NCBI RefSeq assembly: GCF_001904635.1
Contig: NZ_MRCB01000010.1
Span: 43,840 to 107,839 of the forward strand
DNA from: Hydrococcus rivularis NIES-593
GTDB taxonomy: Bacteria; Cyanobacteriota; Cyanobacteriia; Cyanobacteriales; Microcystaceae
Direction of reading: 5' to 3'
DNA: 64,000 nt
Shown: positions 7,919 through 16,317 of the stretch, one piece after another
How the letters are laid out: each line of letters begins with the position of its first letter
Position numbering within the stretch: the stretch's first letter is position 1
Notes under the pieces: model-generated
The model's input: only the letters and a program-made list of their open reading frames with translations
Database searches by the model: none
What the model was told of the DNA's origin: nothing
Made by a program: the position numbers and the translations under genes

Positions 7919-9094
7919 ATGAAATTCGCCGAACGGTTAAAAGCCATACAAACCAACGTGTTTGCCGATATGGATCGGGCGAAGGCAAAGGCGAGGGCAG
8001 CAGGAAAAGAAATTATAGACTTGTCCCTGGGTTCGTCCGACTTGCCCGCTTCAGACCATGTTATTGCCGCGATCGAACAGTCGCTGCACGATCCCAGCAC
8101 TCACGGCTATTTGCTCTATCACGGAACGCAAGCGTTTCGAGAAGCCGTGGCTCGCTGGTATACTAACCGATTTGGCATTCCCGTCGATCCGGCAACAGAA
8201 GTTCTTTCCCTGATTGGCTCCCAAGAAGGAACGGCGCATTTGCCCCTAGCGCTGCTCGATCCGGGAGATTTTGCCCTACTCCTCGATCCCGGCTATCCTT
8301 CTCATGCAGGCGGCGTTTATCTCGCTGGCGGACAGATTTACCCGATGCCGCTATGGGCAGAAAATCAATTTTTACCCGTCCTCGAAGACGTTCCTACACC
8401 AGTTCTCGCACAAGCTCGCATGATGGTGCTGAGCTATCCCCACAATCCTACCAGCGCGATCGCGCCTTTGTCTTTTTTCGAGCAAGCGGTCGATTTCTGT
8501 CGCCAGCATAACCTCGTCCTAGTCCACGATTTCCCCTACGTCGATATCTTTTTTGACCAGACGAATCCTCCCCCGTCGATTTTGCAAGCCGATCCTCATA
8601 AAGAAGTTTCTATAGAATTTTTTACCTTCTCCAAGTCTTACAATATGGGCGGGTTTCGCATCGGTTACGCGATTGGCAACCCTCAGCTCATTTTGGCACT
8701 CAGACAAATCAAAGCCGTCGTCGATTTTAATCAATATCGAGGCATTTTACAGGGAGCGATCGCAGCTTTAGAAGGTTCTCAAGCATCGGTCAAAGAAACC
8801 GTTGCCACCTTCCAAAAACGAAGAGATGCTTTCATTGGTGCCCTGCATCGCATTGGCTGGCAAGTCCCTACACCCAAAGCTACCATGTATATCTGGGCAA
8901 AATTACCCGAACCCTGGCAGAATAACTCTGTCGAATTTTGTACCCGATTAGTCGCTGCCACTGGAGTAGCGGTTTCTCCCGGTTCGGGATTTGGAAAATG
9001 CGGCGAAGGTTACGTTCGTTTTGCCCTCGTACAAGAACCAGAAATTTTAGAAATCGCAGTCGAAAAAATAGCCGGATTTTTACAAAGAGAGTAG
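7919..9094 (+). CDS. Class I/II PLP-dependent aminotransferase (LL-DAP/aspartate aminotransferase type)
   Basis: A 391-residue fold-type-I aminotransferase. The PLP lysine is K239 in F-S-K-S-Y-N-M-G-G-F-R-I-G-Y; other landmarks are L-S-L-G-S-S-D-L-P (substrate loop, about 36-44), Y-P-H-N-P-T-S-A (about 169) and the C-terminal G-x-G-F-G-x-x-G-x-G-Y-V-R-F-A-L arginine motif. The closest recognised group is the DapL/AlaC-like branch often annotated as LL-diaminopimelate aminotransferase, but aspartate or alanine aminotransferase specificity cannot be ruled out from sequence. It is probably monocistronic. The 252-bp gap that follows holds no recognisable gene. Confidence 0.85.
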   Translation: MKFAERLKAIQTNVFADMDRAKAKARAAGKEIIDLSLGSSDLPASDHVIAAIEQSLHDPSTHGYLLYHGTQAFREAVARWYTNRFGIPVDPATEVLSLIGSQEGTAHLPLALLDPGDFALLLDPGYPSHAGGVYLAGGQIYPMPLWAENQFLPVLEDVPTPVLAQARMMVLSYPHNPTSAIAPLSFFEQAVDFCRQHNLVLVHDFPYVDIFFDQTNPPPSILQADPHKEVSIEFFTFSKSYNMGGFRIGYAIGNPQLILALRQIKAVVDFNQYRGILQGAIAALEGSQASVKETVATFQKRRDAFIGALHRIGWQVPTPKATMYIWAKLPEPWQNNSVEFCTRLVAATGVAVSPGSGFGKCGEGYVRFALVQEPEILEIAVEKIAGFLQRE

Positions 9095-9346
9095 ATAATT
9101 GGTTGGGAGAAAGTTATTCTTTGGCATCAGACAAAGAGTAGTCTCTCTAAGGTGATTGACCGTAATGCTAAGCGATTGACTGTCAGCCGTCCGCGATCGT
9201 CTTCACCAATTCTGGTAAGGTACATAGTAAGTTTTTGCTGAAATAACGAGTTTGGCTACTAAAATACCTACATAAACCTCCATAAACCTCAAAGAATATA
9301 TTTACTTTTGCTATAAAAGACAAAGCGGAGTTGGACGAGAATAGTT

Positions 9347-11071
9347 ATGTCTTCCCCCTCGATAATCGGAACCACATCCAGCAAGATATTTAATGTCAAG
9401 AGTCTTTTTATTCTTGCCTCTATAGGGATTCATGCTTTTGTTCTAGGAGTAGGATTGCCAATCTTCCCAAATACCTGGCAAAAAGACAAATCAACGAACC
9501 CGCGAGAAGTGGGATTAATAGAATTAAACCCCGCCGAGCAAAGCCGTTTGCCGAATCTCGATCGGCCCTCCTTAGAAGACATACCGCAATATCCCAATCC
9601 ATCTTCTCTCAATGGCTCCTTTTTCGACTCATCTTCTCTGCCTTCTCTGCCACCATCTTATCCCAGCACGAGCAATCTTCCTTCTCTGCCGCCTCCTCCC
9701 GATACCATAGCGCTTGGCAATAACTTACCCGTCGTCGTTCCTCCGCAACAGTCAATACCAGCCTTGCCGTCTTTGCCGAGAGCATTGCCCTCACCGAGTA
9801 CATTGCCCACTTTACCCTCCCAACCACCTAACTTCCAATATCCTCCCACCTATCCCTCCAATACCTCGACATCGACACCGATTCAGCCCCCTCCAATTAA
9901 CGAACTCAGAACTCAAAGACCCGATTTCGGCGAACTCAGACCGCCAATTCCGGCTGATGAATTGATTAATAGGAGAGATTCTGTCGTTACTAGAAGCGGT
10001 ACGCCAACGGACAATCCTGCTGAAACCTCTCAACAGGCAATGGTTAATGGCAATGGAGGACAAACCAATGCCGCAGTCAATGATAGAGCAGCCCTGCAAG
10101 AGAGACGCATCAAACAATTAGTTGCTGAAAACATCCGAGGGGCAGAGAGTCTCATCGCGGATAAAGAAAATACGACCGACGAAGAAGCTAGGGAAAATGA
10201 GGTGAACTGGAGAGTCAGGGTAAAAGTCGCGCAACCGACAGAGATTACCCTTGAAGGAACGTATCCGAAAGCAGCTTGTATGAGAAAGCTAGAAGGGACG
10301 ACCGTTTATGGCGTAATGGTCAATTCCCAAGGAAGAGTGGCAAGTTCTCCGTACCGTCCCTATTTAATCAGAAGCGCGGGCTATCCCGTTCTAAATCAGC
10401 AGGCACTCAATGAGATTAAAGAGCGCAGTTTCACCAATCAAACCGGACAAACGCAACCTTACCGAGTAGTCGTGAACTATAAATACGATCCAAAGGTATG
10501 TCCGTCTTTAGCTGTAGCCCCACCAGAGTCTACCGAGAATAAACCGACTGGAGAACCGTCGGCAACGCAAAAACCCACCCCACCAGCTACCCCCGGAAAA
10601 GCACCAGAAGCGACTGGTGCAACCACCACGCCCGCACCCGAACCAGCAACCGGAGAAACGACGCCACCGACGCGCAATACCTGGCAACAGGTGCCACAAG
10701 AGACTGAGGCGACTACTACACCCGCACCCAAACCAGCCCCAGCAGAGACGACACCACCGACGCGCAATAGTTGGCGGCAAGTTCCGCAGGAGTCTGAGGC
10801 AACTACCACGCCCACTCAGTCTAAGCCACAACAGGAAAGCCTCAGCCCTGCGCTAACGGCTCCTCGGAAAACTCCAGAAGCGAATGAGACAGAAACATCG
10901 ATCAAGCCCAAGCCACAATGGGAACCTGCTCCTGCATCTGCAAGCTTTAGAAAGAACCCAGAATCTCGCCCTCTCGGTACGGTCGCTCCTCGGAAACTTC
11001 AAGAAGATTCTAATAATTCTCGCGAAACCTCTTCGGACGAGCAAAAGCAATCAACGGAAGATAACGATTGA
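9347..11071 (+). CDS. TonB-like energy-transducing protein with C-terminal Pro/Thr-rich extension
   Basis: A 574-residue protein. Residues about 15-40 form one membrane anchor containing a histidine (I-G-I-H-A-F-V-L-G-V-G), as in TonB. A proline-rich spacer follows (about 60-215). Residues about 290-385 look like a TonB-C fold: Y-P-K-A-A-C-M-R-K-L-E-G-T-T-V-Y-G-V-M-V-N-S-Q-G-R-V, then S-x-G-Y-P-V-L-N-Q-Q-A-L. TonB normally ends here, but this protein continues for about 190 residues of Pro/Thr/Glu-rich sequence containing a 30-residue near-repeat (about 10620-10800). ExbB/ExbD genes are not nearby. The role is inferred: transmission of proton-motive force to outer-membrane receptors or a structural envelope link. 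Confidence 0.7.
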   Translation: MSSPSIIGTTSSKIFNVKSLFILASIGIHAFVLGVGLPIFPNTWQKDKSTNPREVGLIELNPAEQSRLPNLDRPSLEDIPQYPNPSSLNGSFFDSSSLPSLPPSYPSTSNLPSLPPPPDTIALGNNLPVVVPPQQSIPALPSLPRALPSPSTLPTLPSQPPNFQYPPTYPSNTSTSTPIQPPPINELRTQRPDFGELRPPIPADELINRRDSVVTRSGTPTDNPAETSQQAMVNGNGGQTNAAVNDRAALQERRIKQLVAENIRGAESLIADKENTTDEEARENEVNWRVRVKVAQPTEITLEGTYPKAACMRKLEGTTVYGVMVNSQGRVASSPYRPYLIRSAGYPVLNQQALNEIKERSFTNQTGQTQPYRVVVNYKYDPKVCPSLAVAPPESTENKPTGEPSATQKPTPPATPGKAPEATGATTTPAPEPATGETTPPTRNTWQQVPQETEATTTPAPKPAPAETTPPTRNSWRQVPQESEATTTPTQSKPQQESLSPALTAPRKTPEANETETSIKPKPQWEPAPASASFRKNPESRPLGTVAPRKLQEDSNNSRETSSDEQKQSTEDND

Positions 11072-11076
11072 TTATT

Positions 11077-11110
11077 AGAAAATACAAGAGAATTTTCTCT
11101 TTCTTTTTTT
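11077..11110 (+). terminator. Probable terminator after the TonB-like gene
   Basis: AGAAAAT (11077-11083) pairs with ATTTTCT (11092-11098), and the stem is followed by a T-rich run (CTTTCTTTTTTT). It lies 5 bases after the stop codon. Confidence 0.5.
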
Positions 11111-11177
11111 ACCAAAGAAATGCGATCGCTTCTCATCTTTTCTTATTTTTATTATAAAGAGCGATCGCGCTAAAGAA

Positions 11178-12164
11178 CTAAAGCAATCTTTTCTGTTTAA
11201 TCTCTTTTTCTGTAATTAAAATCATCTCGTTAAGACTAAAAGTTGTAATATTGATGCAGGTTCTATTAATAGAAATCTTATATCTCTTTTCTAGAAGACG
11301 TAATATATGCGTAATATCAGTTACTGTTAAATTTAAAGATAGTAATGGAGCATCTCGATTTAACTCTTGAATTCCATAATTATTTTTCAACAACTCTAGA
11401 AGATAAATCTCAAGTTCATCTGGACTAACAAAACTGCTTTTGGAACTTTCTTCGTTCTCTTTTATACTTTTGATCTTTCTAGCAGGCACACCTCCCCATA
11501 TTTCATCAGGGGGAATAATCGTACCAGGCATAACAACAGATTTATTTTGCACAATCGCTCTGTCGCCTATTCTAACATTAGCCCAAACTGTAGCACCTTC
11601 ACCAATCAAAACGTTATTGCCTATTTTCACTTCACCTAAAAAAGTCGTAGAACCATCACCAGAATAATGACCGAGAACAAGACAGCCCCACCCAAGCAAG
11701 CTATTTTTTCCAATTGATACTAAATAAACGTCTTGTAAAGAATCAGGACTTGTGATTAGTGCGCTACTGTCTATCTTAGTTCCACTAATTTTATAAAAGA
11801 GATAACCTGGAAAAGGAAAGATCAATAGCCATCGTGCAGGTGTTCGTCTTACAAAAGTATTAAGAGCAATTAAGGTTTGATATTTAAGTGCATCCTTTTG
11901 AGTTTCAATCTTGCCTAATCTTGGCTTAGGAAGAAGTCTTGTTATAATAGCGCTAAGAAATAAGATCGTTAGAGGATAAATATATAATCCAAGAAGAACT
12001 ACTATAGTTGCTATCACTATATTACTTTCTTGAAGCGATTTCCTAAATAAAGTAACGGGAATGACTAATGAAGTAAACTGGATAAATAATTCAAGGAAAA
12101 GATTGATAGGAAACCCCAAAACATAAAGACTATTCATGCTTTTTTTATTTTTAGTCTTTGTCAT
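11178..12164 (-). CDS. Membrane-anchored left-handed-beta-helix acyltransferase with ACP-like C-terminal domain
   Basis: A 328-residue protein in three parts. Residues about 15-85 hold two hydrophobic segments. Residues about 130-235 are a hexapeptide-repeat (LbH) acyltransferase-like domain: repeated I/V-G-x-x-x-x-I/L units, I-G-N-N-V-L-I-G-E-G-A-T-V-W-A-N-V-R-I-G-D-R-A-I-V, then W-G-G-V-P-A-R-K-I typical of these enzymes. Residues about 248-320 resemble an acyl carrier protein (helix, D-x-P-L-L-S-L, L-L-E-K-R-Y-K-I-S-I), but the serine that would carry phosphopantetheine is not at the expected place. The first two parts recall the membrane acetyltransferase-like modules of Pls-type synthetases (inference). 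It is AT-rich and grouped on the minus strand with two glycosyltransferases. Confidence 0.7.
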   Translation of the reverse strand: MTKTKNKKSMNSLYVLGFPINLFLELFIQFTSLVIPVTLFRKSLQESNIVIATIVVLLGLYIYPLTILFLSAIITRLLPKPRLGKIETQKDALKYQTLIALNTFVRRTPARWLLIFPFPGYLFYKISGTKIDSSALITSPDSLQDVYLVSIGKNSLLGWGCLVLGHYSGDGSTTFLGEVKIGNNVLIGEGATVWANVRIGDRAIVQNKSVVMPGTIIPPDEIWGGVPARKIKSIKENEESSKSSFVSPDELEIYLLELLKNNYGIQELNRDAPLLSLNLTVTDITHILRLLEKRYKISINRTCINITTFSLNEMILITEKEIKQKRLL

Positions 12165-12204
12165 GATGTTACCCCACTATTCAGCTAAAGTAGCTTAATT
12201 AAAC

Positions 12205-13854
12205 TCATTCTAATTTCCAAAGAAAAAGATCGCTTTTCCAAGGATTTATTTTACTTCCATCGAAAACTAAATTGGTCTTAAATTTTTGTTCTTTTTCAAG
12301 TCTTTCTCGCAAGATTTCAGAGGGATTAAGCAAGAAAAGATCGCTGAAGGAATTAGAAATTGAAGGAATTTTAGTTAAATCCTCTATCTTAGATATTAAT
12401 TGAAATTTGACTTTTGGATCTAAAACATGACTAAGTGATAAAATATTAATATAGTGACTGCCTCCAGAGTCGCTAATAACTAAGGGGGATTGAGTTTGAT
12501 TAATAATCCTTGCTATAGGGATATTGTCTATATTGAAATATTTATTCCACCATAAATTACTTTGAGAACTAATTGTACAAGATATAACTCCACATGAAAT
12601 AAGAGCAAGCATAATAATTTTCCCTATCTGTTGTTGCCGAAAACTATTAGATACAGCACTAATTTTAATAGCTAATAAATAAGCGACAGCTAGCAGTATA
12701 CACATATAGTTAGGTATTTGGAATCTTGGTATCACCGCTCTAATGCCACCTATAAACAAATCTGGCAAGAGAAAAATTAGGCTATTTACTGCAATCAAAG
12801 AAACGATAAACAACCAAACTCGTTTAGGGCTTTTTAAGCAGAGAAAATAAATTGAATAGCCAACTAAAAATAAAATCGATAAGAAGAGTGGTAAACTAAT
12901 TATTCCCAGGATTACATCTATAGGTTGATAGGTATTTGGAAGTGCTTGCCAAAGAAGCTTATTAGGCACGTCAAAAAAAACGCGGATGATATTTGATAGA
13001 AAACCAACAATTACGAATACATAAGGTATTTTTCTTAAAGAAGCCCATTCAGTTGCACTATAACTTGCATAAAAGTAATTAACAATTACATATATCCAAG
13101 GTGCAAAAGTTAGCAGTCCAACAATAGAGGCAATCAGATAAGCACTTAAGGTTTTACTCAATCGGATGCCTTGCGTCCCAACTACGTAAATCCCATGTCC
13201 AATGGCAACCAATCCAGATAAGACAGTAGTATAAAATGCTAATGATAAGGTAAGTGAATAAAATACCCAACTAAATATAGTTTTGACGCGAATGGCTCGC
13301 AGCAATGCAGCACTTGTTAGCGGTATAATTACTGTCCATAAACTGTATAACCGTGCTTCTTGAGCATAGAGCATAAAAAATGGCGAGACAGCCATAAGTG
13401 CAATGGCAATCCAAGCTACGAGAGGCAACCCAAATAGTTCTATACATAGCCAATAAAGACAAGGAAATACTAACAGACTAATGACAGCAGATAGGCTTCT
13501 AATTCCTGTTATGGAATCGCCAAACCACTGTACCCAAGAGCGTAGCATTACATAGTAGAGGGGAGGTAGCTGAGGCTCCTCAATAGCTAATCCTTTGATA
13601 GTGTCAGCTAAAGTCTTTTCAGGATTCAGGTGTTGATACCTTTGCAAATCTTTGAGACTAATTACTTTACCGTTAAAGATTTGTTGCCTAATCTCTTGCT
13701 CCGTGTAGCCAGAAATTCGTAGAGAGGTAGCAGCTTCTTCAATCGAGTAAACTTTGCCATCAAGGTTAGCAAAGCGAAAAAACACACCTAATACTAGCAG
13801 AATAATAATTAAAAAACGTAACCAGTTTGGGGGAAGTCTCAAATTTTGATTCAT
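12205..13854 (-). CDS. Polytopic GT39/ArnT-type glycosyltransferase
   Basis: A 549-residue integral membrane protein with about ten to twelve hydrophobic segments. The N-terminal R-F-A-N-L-D-G-K-V-Y-S-I-E-E-A (about residues 27-41) corresponds to the first periplasmic loop of GT-C enzymes, where an acidic residue is catalytic. L-P-P-L-Y-Y-V-M-L-R-S-W-V, G-I-R-S-L-S-A and S-P-F-F-M-L-Y-A-Q-E-A-R-L-Y-S-L are classic motifs of the GT39-like glycosyltransferases that use polyprenyl-phosphate sugars. The acceptor is unknown. It lies 40 bases upstream of the acyltransferase and 23 bases downstream of a GT1-type gene, so the three are probably an operon for decorating a glycolipid or cell-surface glycan. 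It is visibly AT-rich. Confidence 0.85.
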   Translation of the reverse strand: MNQNLRLPPNWLRFLIIILLVLGVFFRFANLDGKVYSIEEAATSLRISGYTEQEIRQQIFNGKVISLKDLQRYQHLNPEKTLADTIKGLAIEEPQLPPLYYVMLRSWVQWFGDSITGIRSLSAVISLLVFPCLYWLCIELFGLPLVAWIAIALMAVSPFFMLYAQEARLYSLWTVIIPLTSAALLRAIRVKTIFSWVFYSLTLSLAFYTTVLSGLVAIGHGIYVVGTQGIRLSKTLSAYLIASIVGLLTFAPWIYVIVNYFYASYSATEWASLRKIPYVFVIVGFLSNIIRVFFDVPNKLLWQALPNTYQPIDVILGIISLPLFLSILFLVGYSIYFLCLKSPKRVWLFIVSLIAVNSLIFLLPDLFIGGIRAVIPRFQIPNYMCILLAVAYLLAIKISAVSNSFRQQQIGKIIMLALISCGVISCTISSQSNLWWNKYFNIDNIPIARIINQTQSPLVISDSGGSHYINILSLSHVLDPKVKFQLISKIEDLTKIPSISNSFSDLFLLNPSEILRERLEKEQKFKTNLVFDGSKINPWKSDLFLWKLE

Positions 13855-13877
13855 CTTAATGCTTTTTAATCCATCAG

Positions 13878-15137
13878 TTAAGTTGGAAAGGCTCCGTTCA
13901 AAAGTGCCTCAGTACGGCTTAAAATGGTTTCTCGCGCGTCGAAAGAAACCAGTTTTTTTTGAAATGCTTTTATAGAAGCATGAATTTCTGAATCTTCGAG
14001 TAAACTCAAAGTGATTCTTACAAGCTTATCTATATTGAGTCGGGAAGGACGGAAAAAATATCCTAACTTGTTTCGGGCGATCGCTTCTGCATAAAAGTGC
14101 TGGTTGGCATGGGCTGGTAGGGCAATCAGTGGAACTCCACAAGACAAGGCTTGGTAAGTAGTCATTGCACCACCGGGATAGACCATAAGATTAATGTTAG
14201 GAAGGAGTTTGCTGTCGTTGACAAAATCGAAAACAAATAGATTTTTGGATTCTACTGGCATCTCAAAAGAGCGCTTGCCACGAGAGACGATCGCTTGCAG
14301 ATCGCGTTCTAGGAGTTTCTCAACGTACGATTTGAGGAAGTCTGTGGGCAGAGACTCCTGGGTGCCTAGCGACACGTAGATTGTTTTTTTGTTAGGATCG
14401 AGGCGGAAAAGTTCATGGGGCAACGGCTCTGGGCGTTCCCATAACAAGGCTCCAGTGTAAAGATCGCCGGGACGTAAAGGCTCAATTGGAACTAGATCGG
14501 GGAGGTCGCAGAGCAAGCAAATATCTCCCTGACTTGCATAGTCAAAAAATGTTGGCAGTGGCTCTAAACCATAAGCGATAGATGCCTCTCGCAGAGAAAT
14601 AGAAATTTTTTGAATTGTTTGCCTATTGATGACTTCACCCAGTCTAGTTCGCTGGGAGATAAAATCAAGCAGCCACAGAGGAGCAGCAAGAGTTTTGGCA
14701 AAGGGATCTGGCACGGTTCTATCGGAAACAAAATTCGGATGACAAGTCGCATCAGTCATCCCAACAGAAGGAATGCCATATTTTTTAGCTAACTGAAGGG
14801 CAGTAAACCGAAATTCAGAGACAATTAAGCAGGGTTGAAAGCGCTTGATTAGCAGATCGTCCTGAGTAAAATAGGCGATCAGATCTTCTGTTGTATACAT
14901 CATGCCGCCTTGACGCAAGCGCTGGTAAATAGCAGTTGGCTCGGCAATTTCGATGCTGGCAGTTTTAAATCCCTCAGCAGCAAACAAAGAAGATGATTTA
15001 TCCGGACAGGCAATTACAATATCGTGATTTAATGACTTCAGCCACTTGGCAACTATTAAGGATCGGGCAATATGTCCATAACTGATCCCTTCACAAAAGA
15101 ACAGTATGGGATTAATAGCTCGGAAAACAGCGTCCAT
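13878..15137 (-). CDS. GT1-type (MGT/YjiC-like) glycosyltransferase
   Basis: A 419-residue soluble GT-B glycosyltransferase. The N-terminal half has the acceptor-domain pattern (G-H-I-A-R-S-L-I-V-A-K-W-L near residue 21). The C-terminal half has I-Y-V-S-L-G-T-Q-E-S and the nucleotide-sugar motif Y-P-G-G-A-M-T-T-Y-Q-A-L-S-C-G-V-P-L-I-A-L-P near residue 340. In the usual motif the first residues read H-G-G; here Y-P-G-G replaces it, so the histidine that contacts the diphosphate is changed. The probable role is transfer of a UDP- or dTDP-sugar to a lipid or secondary metabolite. It is the first gene of the three-gene minus-strand group. Confidence 0.85.
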   Translation of the reverse strand: MDAVFRAINPILFFCEGISYGHIARSLIVAKWLKSLNHDIVIACPDKSSSLFAAEGFKTASIEIAEPTAIYQRLRQGGMMYTTEDLIAYFTQDDLLIKRFQPCLIVSEFRFTALQLAKKYGIPSVGMTDATCHPNFVSDRTVPDPFAKTLAAPLWLLDFISQRTRLGEVINRQTIQKISISLREASIAYGLEPLPTFFDYASQGDICLLCDLPDLVPIEPLRPGDLYTGALLWERPEPLPHELFRLDPNKKTIYVSLGTQESLPTDFLKSYVEKLLERDLQAIVSRGKRSFEMPVESKNLFVFDFVNDSKLLPNINLMVYPGGAMTTYQALSCGVPLIALPAHANQHFYAEAIARNKLGYFFRPSRLNIDKLVRITLSLLEDSEIHASIKAFQKKLVSFDARETILSRTEALLNGAFPT

Positions 15138-15190
15138 TCAATAGATTTACGTAAAAAATCTTAAATAAGTGCCAAAAACGCTAAAAACCC

Positions 15191-15214
15191 AAGTATAGGT
15201 AACCACCTATACTT
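15191..15214 (-). terminator. Hairpin downstream of the PEP-CTERM gene
   Basis: AAGTATAGGT and ACCTATACTT form a perfect 10-bp stem with loop AACC. On the minus strand it is followed by GGGTTTTTAG, so it can terminate the gene at 15291-15995 before the glycosyltransferase operon starts. Confidence 0.6.
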
Positions 15215-15290
15215 GAGTACTGTTGGCAACAATGAAAGTCAAGTAGTTTAGTCGGTCGGTCTGGGATTAGACCAAATTTTACTGTTCTTC

Positions 15291-15995
15291 CTATTTCATT
15301 TGCTTGAAAGTTTTCTTGCGCTTAAGCAGCGAACCAGCTCCTAAAGCTACACCGAGTAGACCAACAACACCCGTAGGTTCGGGAACTTGTGCTGCTGGAA
15401 TTGTAAAGGTGCCTGAGTAGGATGCATTTCCTATTACAACGCCAGAATCGTCGATTTGATCTAGGCTACTTAAAACGGTAGTTGAGGAGATAGAAACAGG
15501 GAGTTGTCCTGTGATGAAGGCAAAATTGGTGGGAGTGCGATCGCCACCATTCACAAAAGCCCCTTCAAACTCAAAAATATTGGGTCCAGTGTCTTGCCCC
15601 GTCCGAGTAAACGCTGTGAAATTGTATGTAGTGCCATCGGCAAATTTAAGTAATGTGGTTTCAGAAACATTGACTTTTACACCTGTTGGAAAAGGTGCGG
15701 GACTAAACAAATCAAAAATCTGGGCTCTACCACTTAAGGAAGATAAGCCGCCTTGACCTGTGACTTCGACTTCTCCAGGACTACCAGGACTTGGAAGGGA
15801 ATTATTTGGGCCGGGGTTGCCCACTGTAAAGTCAATGGCGTTTTGCGTGTAAAAGGCGTTCCCAAATCTTTCGCTACTTACATCTAGCTGTCCCGGACCA
15901 ACAAAAATAGCTGCTTCCGCTGGGATGGCACTGACTAACACTCCTGCTGCCACTAAAGGAAGACCGGATAAAAGAGCAATATGTTTTACTTCCAT
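15291..15995 (-). CDS. PEP-CTERM sorting-domain protein
   Basis: A 234-residue secreted protein. Residues 1-29 are a signal peptide (hydrophobic core L-L-S-G-L-P-L-V-A-A-G-V-L-V, cleavage near A-E-A-A). The C-terminus has the PEP-CTERM tripartite signal: V-P-E-P-T-G-V, the hydrophobic V-G-L-L-G-V-A-L-G-A-G-S-L-L, then K-R-K-K-T-F-K. By family knowledge such proteins are processed by an exosortase and delivered to the surface or extracellular matrix. The middle (30-205) is a beta-rich, glycine/serine/threonine-rich domain of unknown function without cysteine. Its exosortase is not in the window. Confidence 0.85.
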   Translation of the reverse strand: MEVKHIALLSGLPLVAAGVLVSAIPAEAAIFVGPGQLDVSSERFGNAFYTQNAIDFTVGNPGPNNSLPSPGSPGEVEVTGQGGLSSLSGRAQIFDLFSPAPFPTGVKVNVSETTLLKFADGTTYNFTAFTRTGQDTGPNIFEFEGAFVNGGDRTPTNFAFITGQLPVSISSTTVLSSLDQIDDSGVVIGNASYSGTFTIPAAQVPEPTGVVGLLGVALGAGSLLKRKKTFKQMK

Positions 15996-16317
15996 GAATA
16001 CTTATCCTCCAAGGTAAATAATTACCTTACCTACGTTAAATCACTGACATCAATAGAATAATCACGGTTAAGTGAAAAAGCAAGTCTTGTCAAGCAACTT
16101 CATAAACTCTTTAAATATAAAATAAATTTTTCAAAAACTCCTCAAAGGCTATTAAGTCAATTGTGTTAGCGAGTATTAACCATTGCTCATTGCTGAAAAA
16201 ACAAGGACGAATGATGCAAAATATTACGGACTTTTGTTATGGAAGAATTATAGTTTTGTATTGAGTCAGCGATCGCCATTATTATTCAGTTACGTAAAAA
16301 AGTGCGATCGCGCCTAC
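15996..16317. other. 322-bp intergenic gap, promoter side of the PEP-CTERM gene
   Basis: The gap contains two HIP1-like sites, an AT-rich stretch (16100-16140) and the ribosome binding region of the PEP-CTERM gene (AGGAT near 16010 on the minus strand). No coding frame or structured RNA is convincing here. Confidence 0.4.

Noticed and set aside
10477-10831. Cysteine- and glycine-rich minus-strand frames
   Set aside because: They are antisense to the proline/threonine-rich tail of the TonB-like protein; the composition is a shadow effect.
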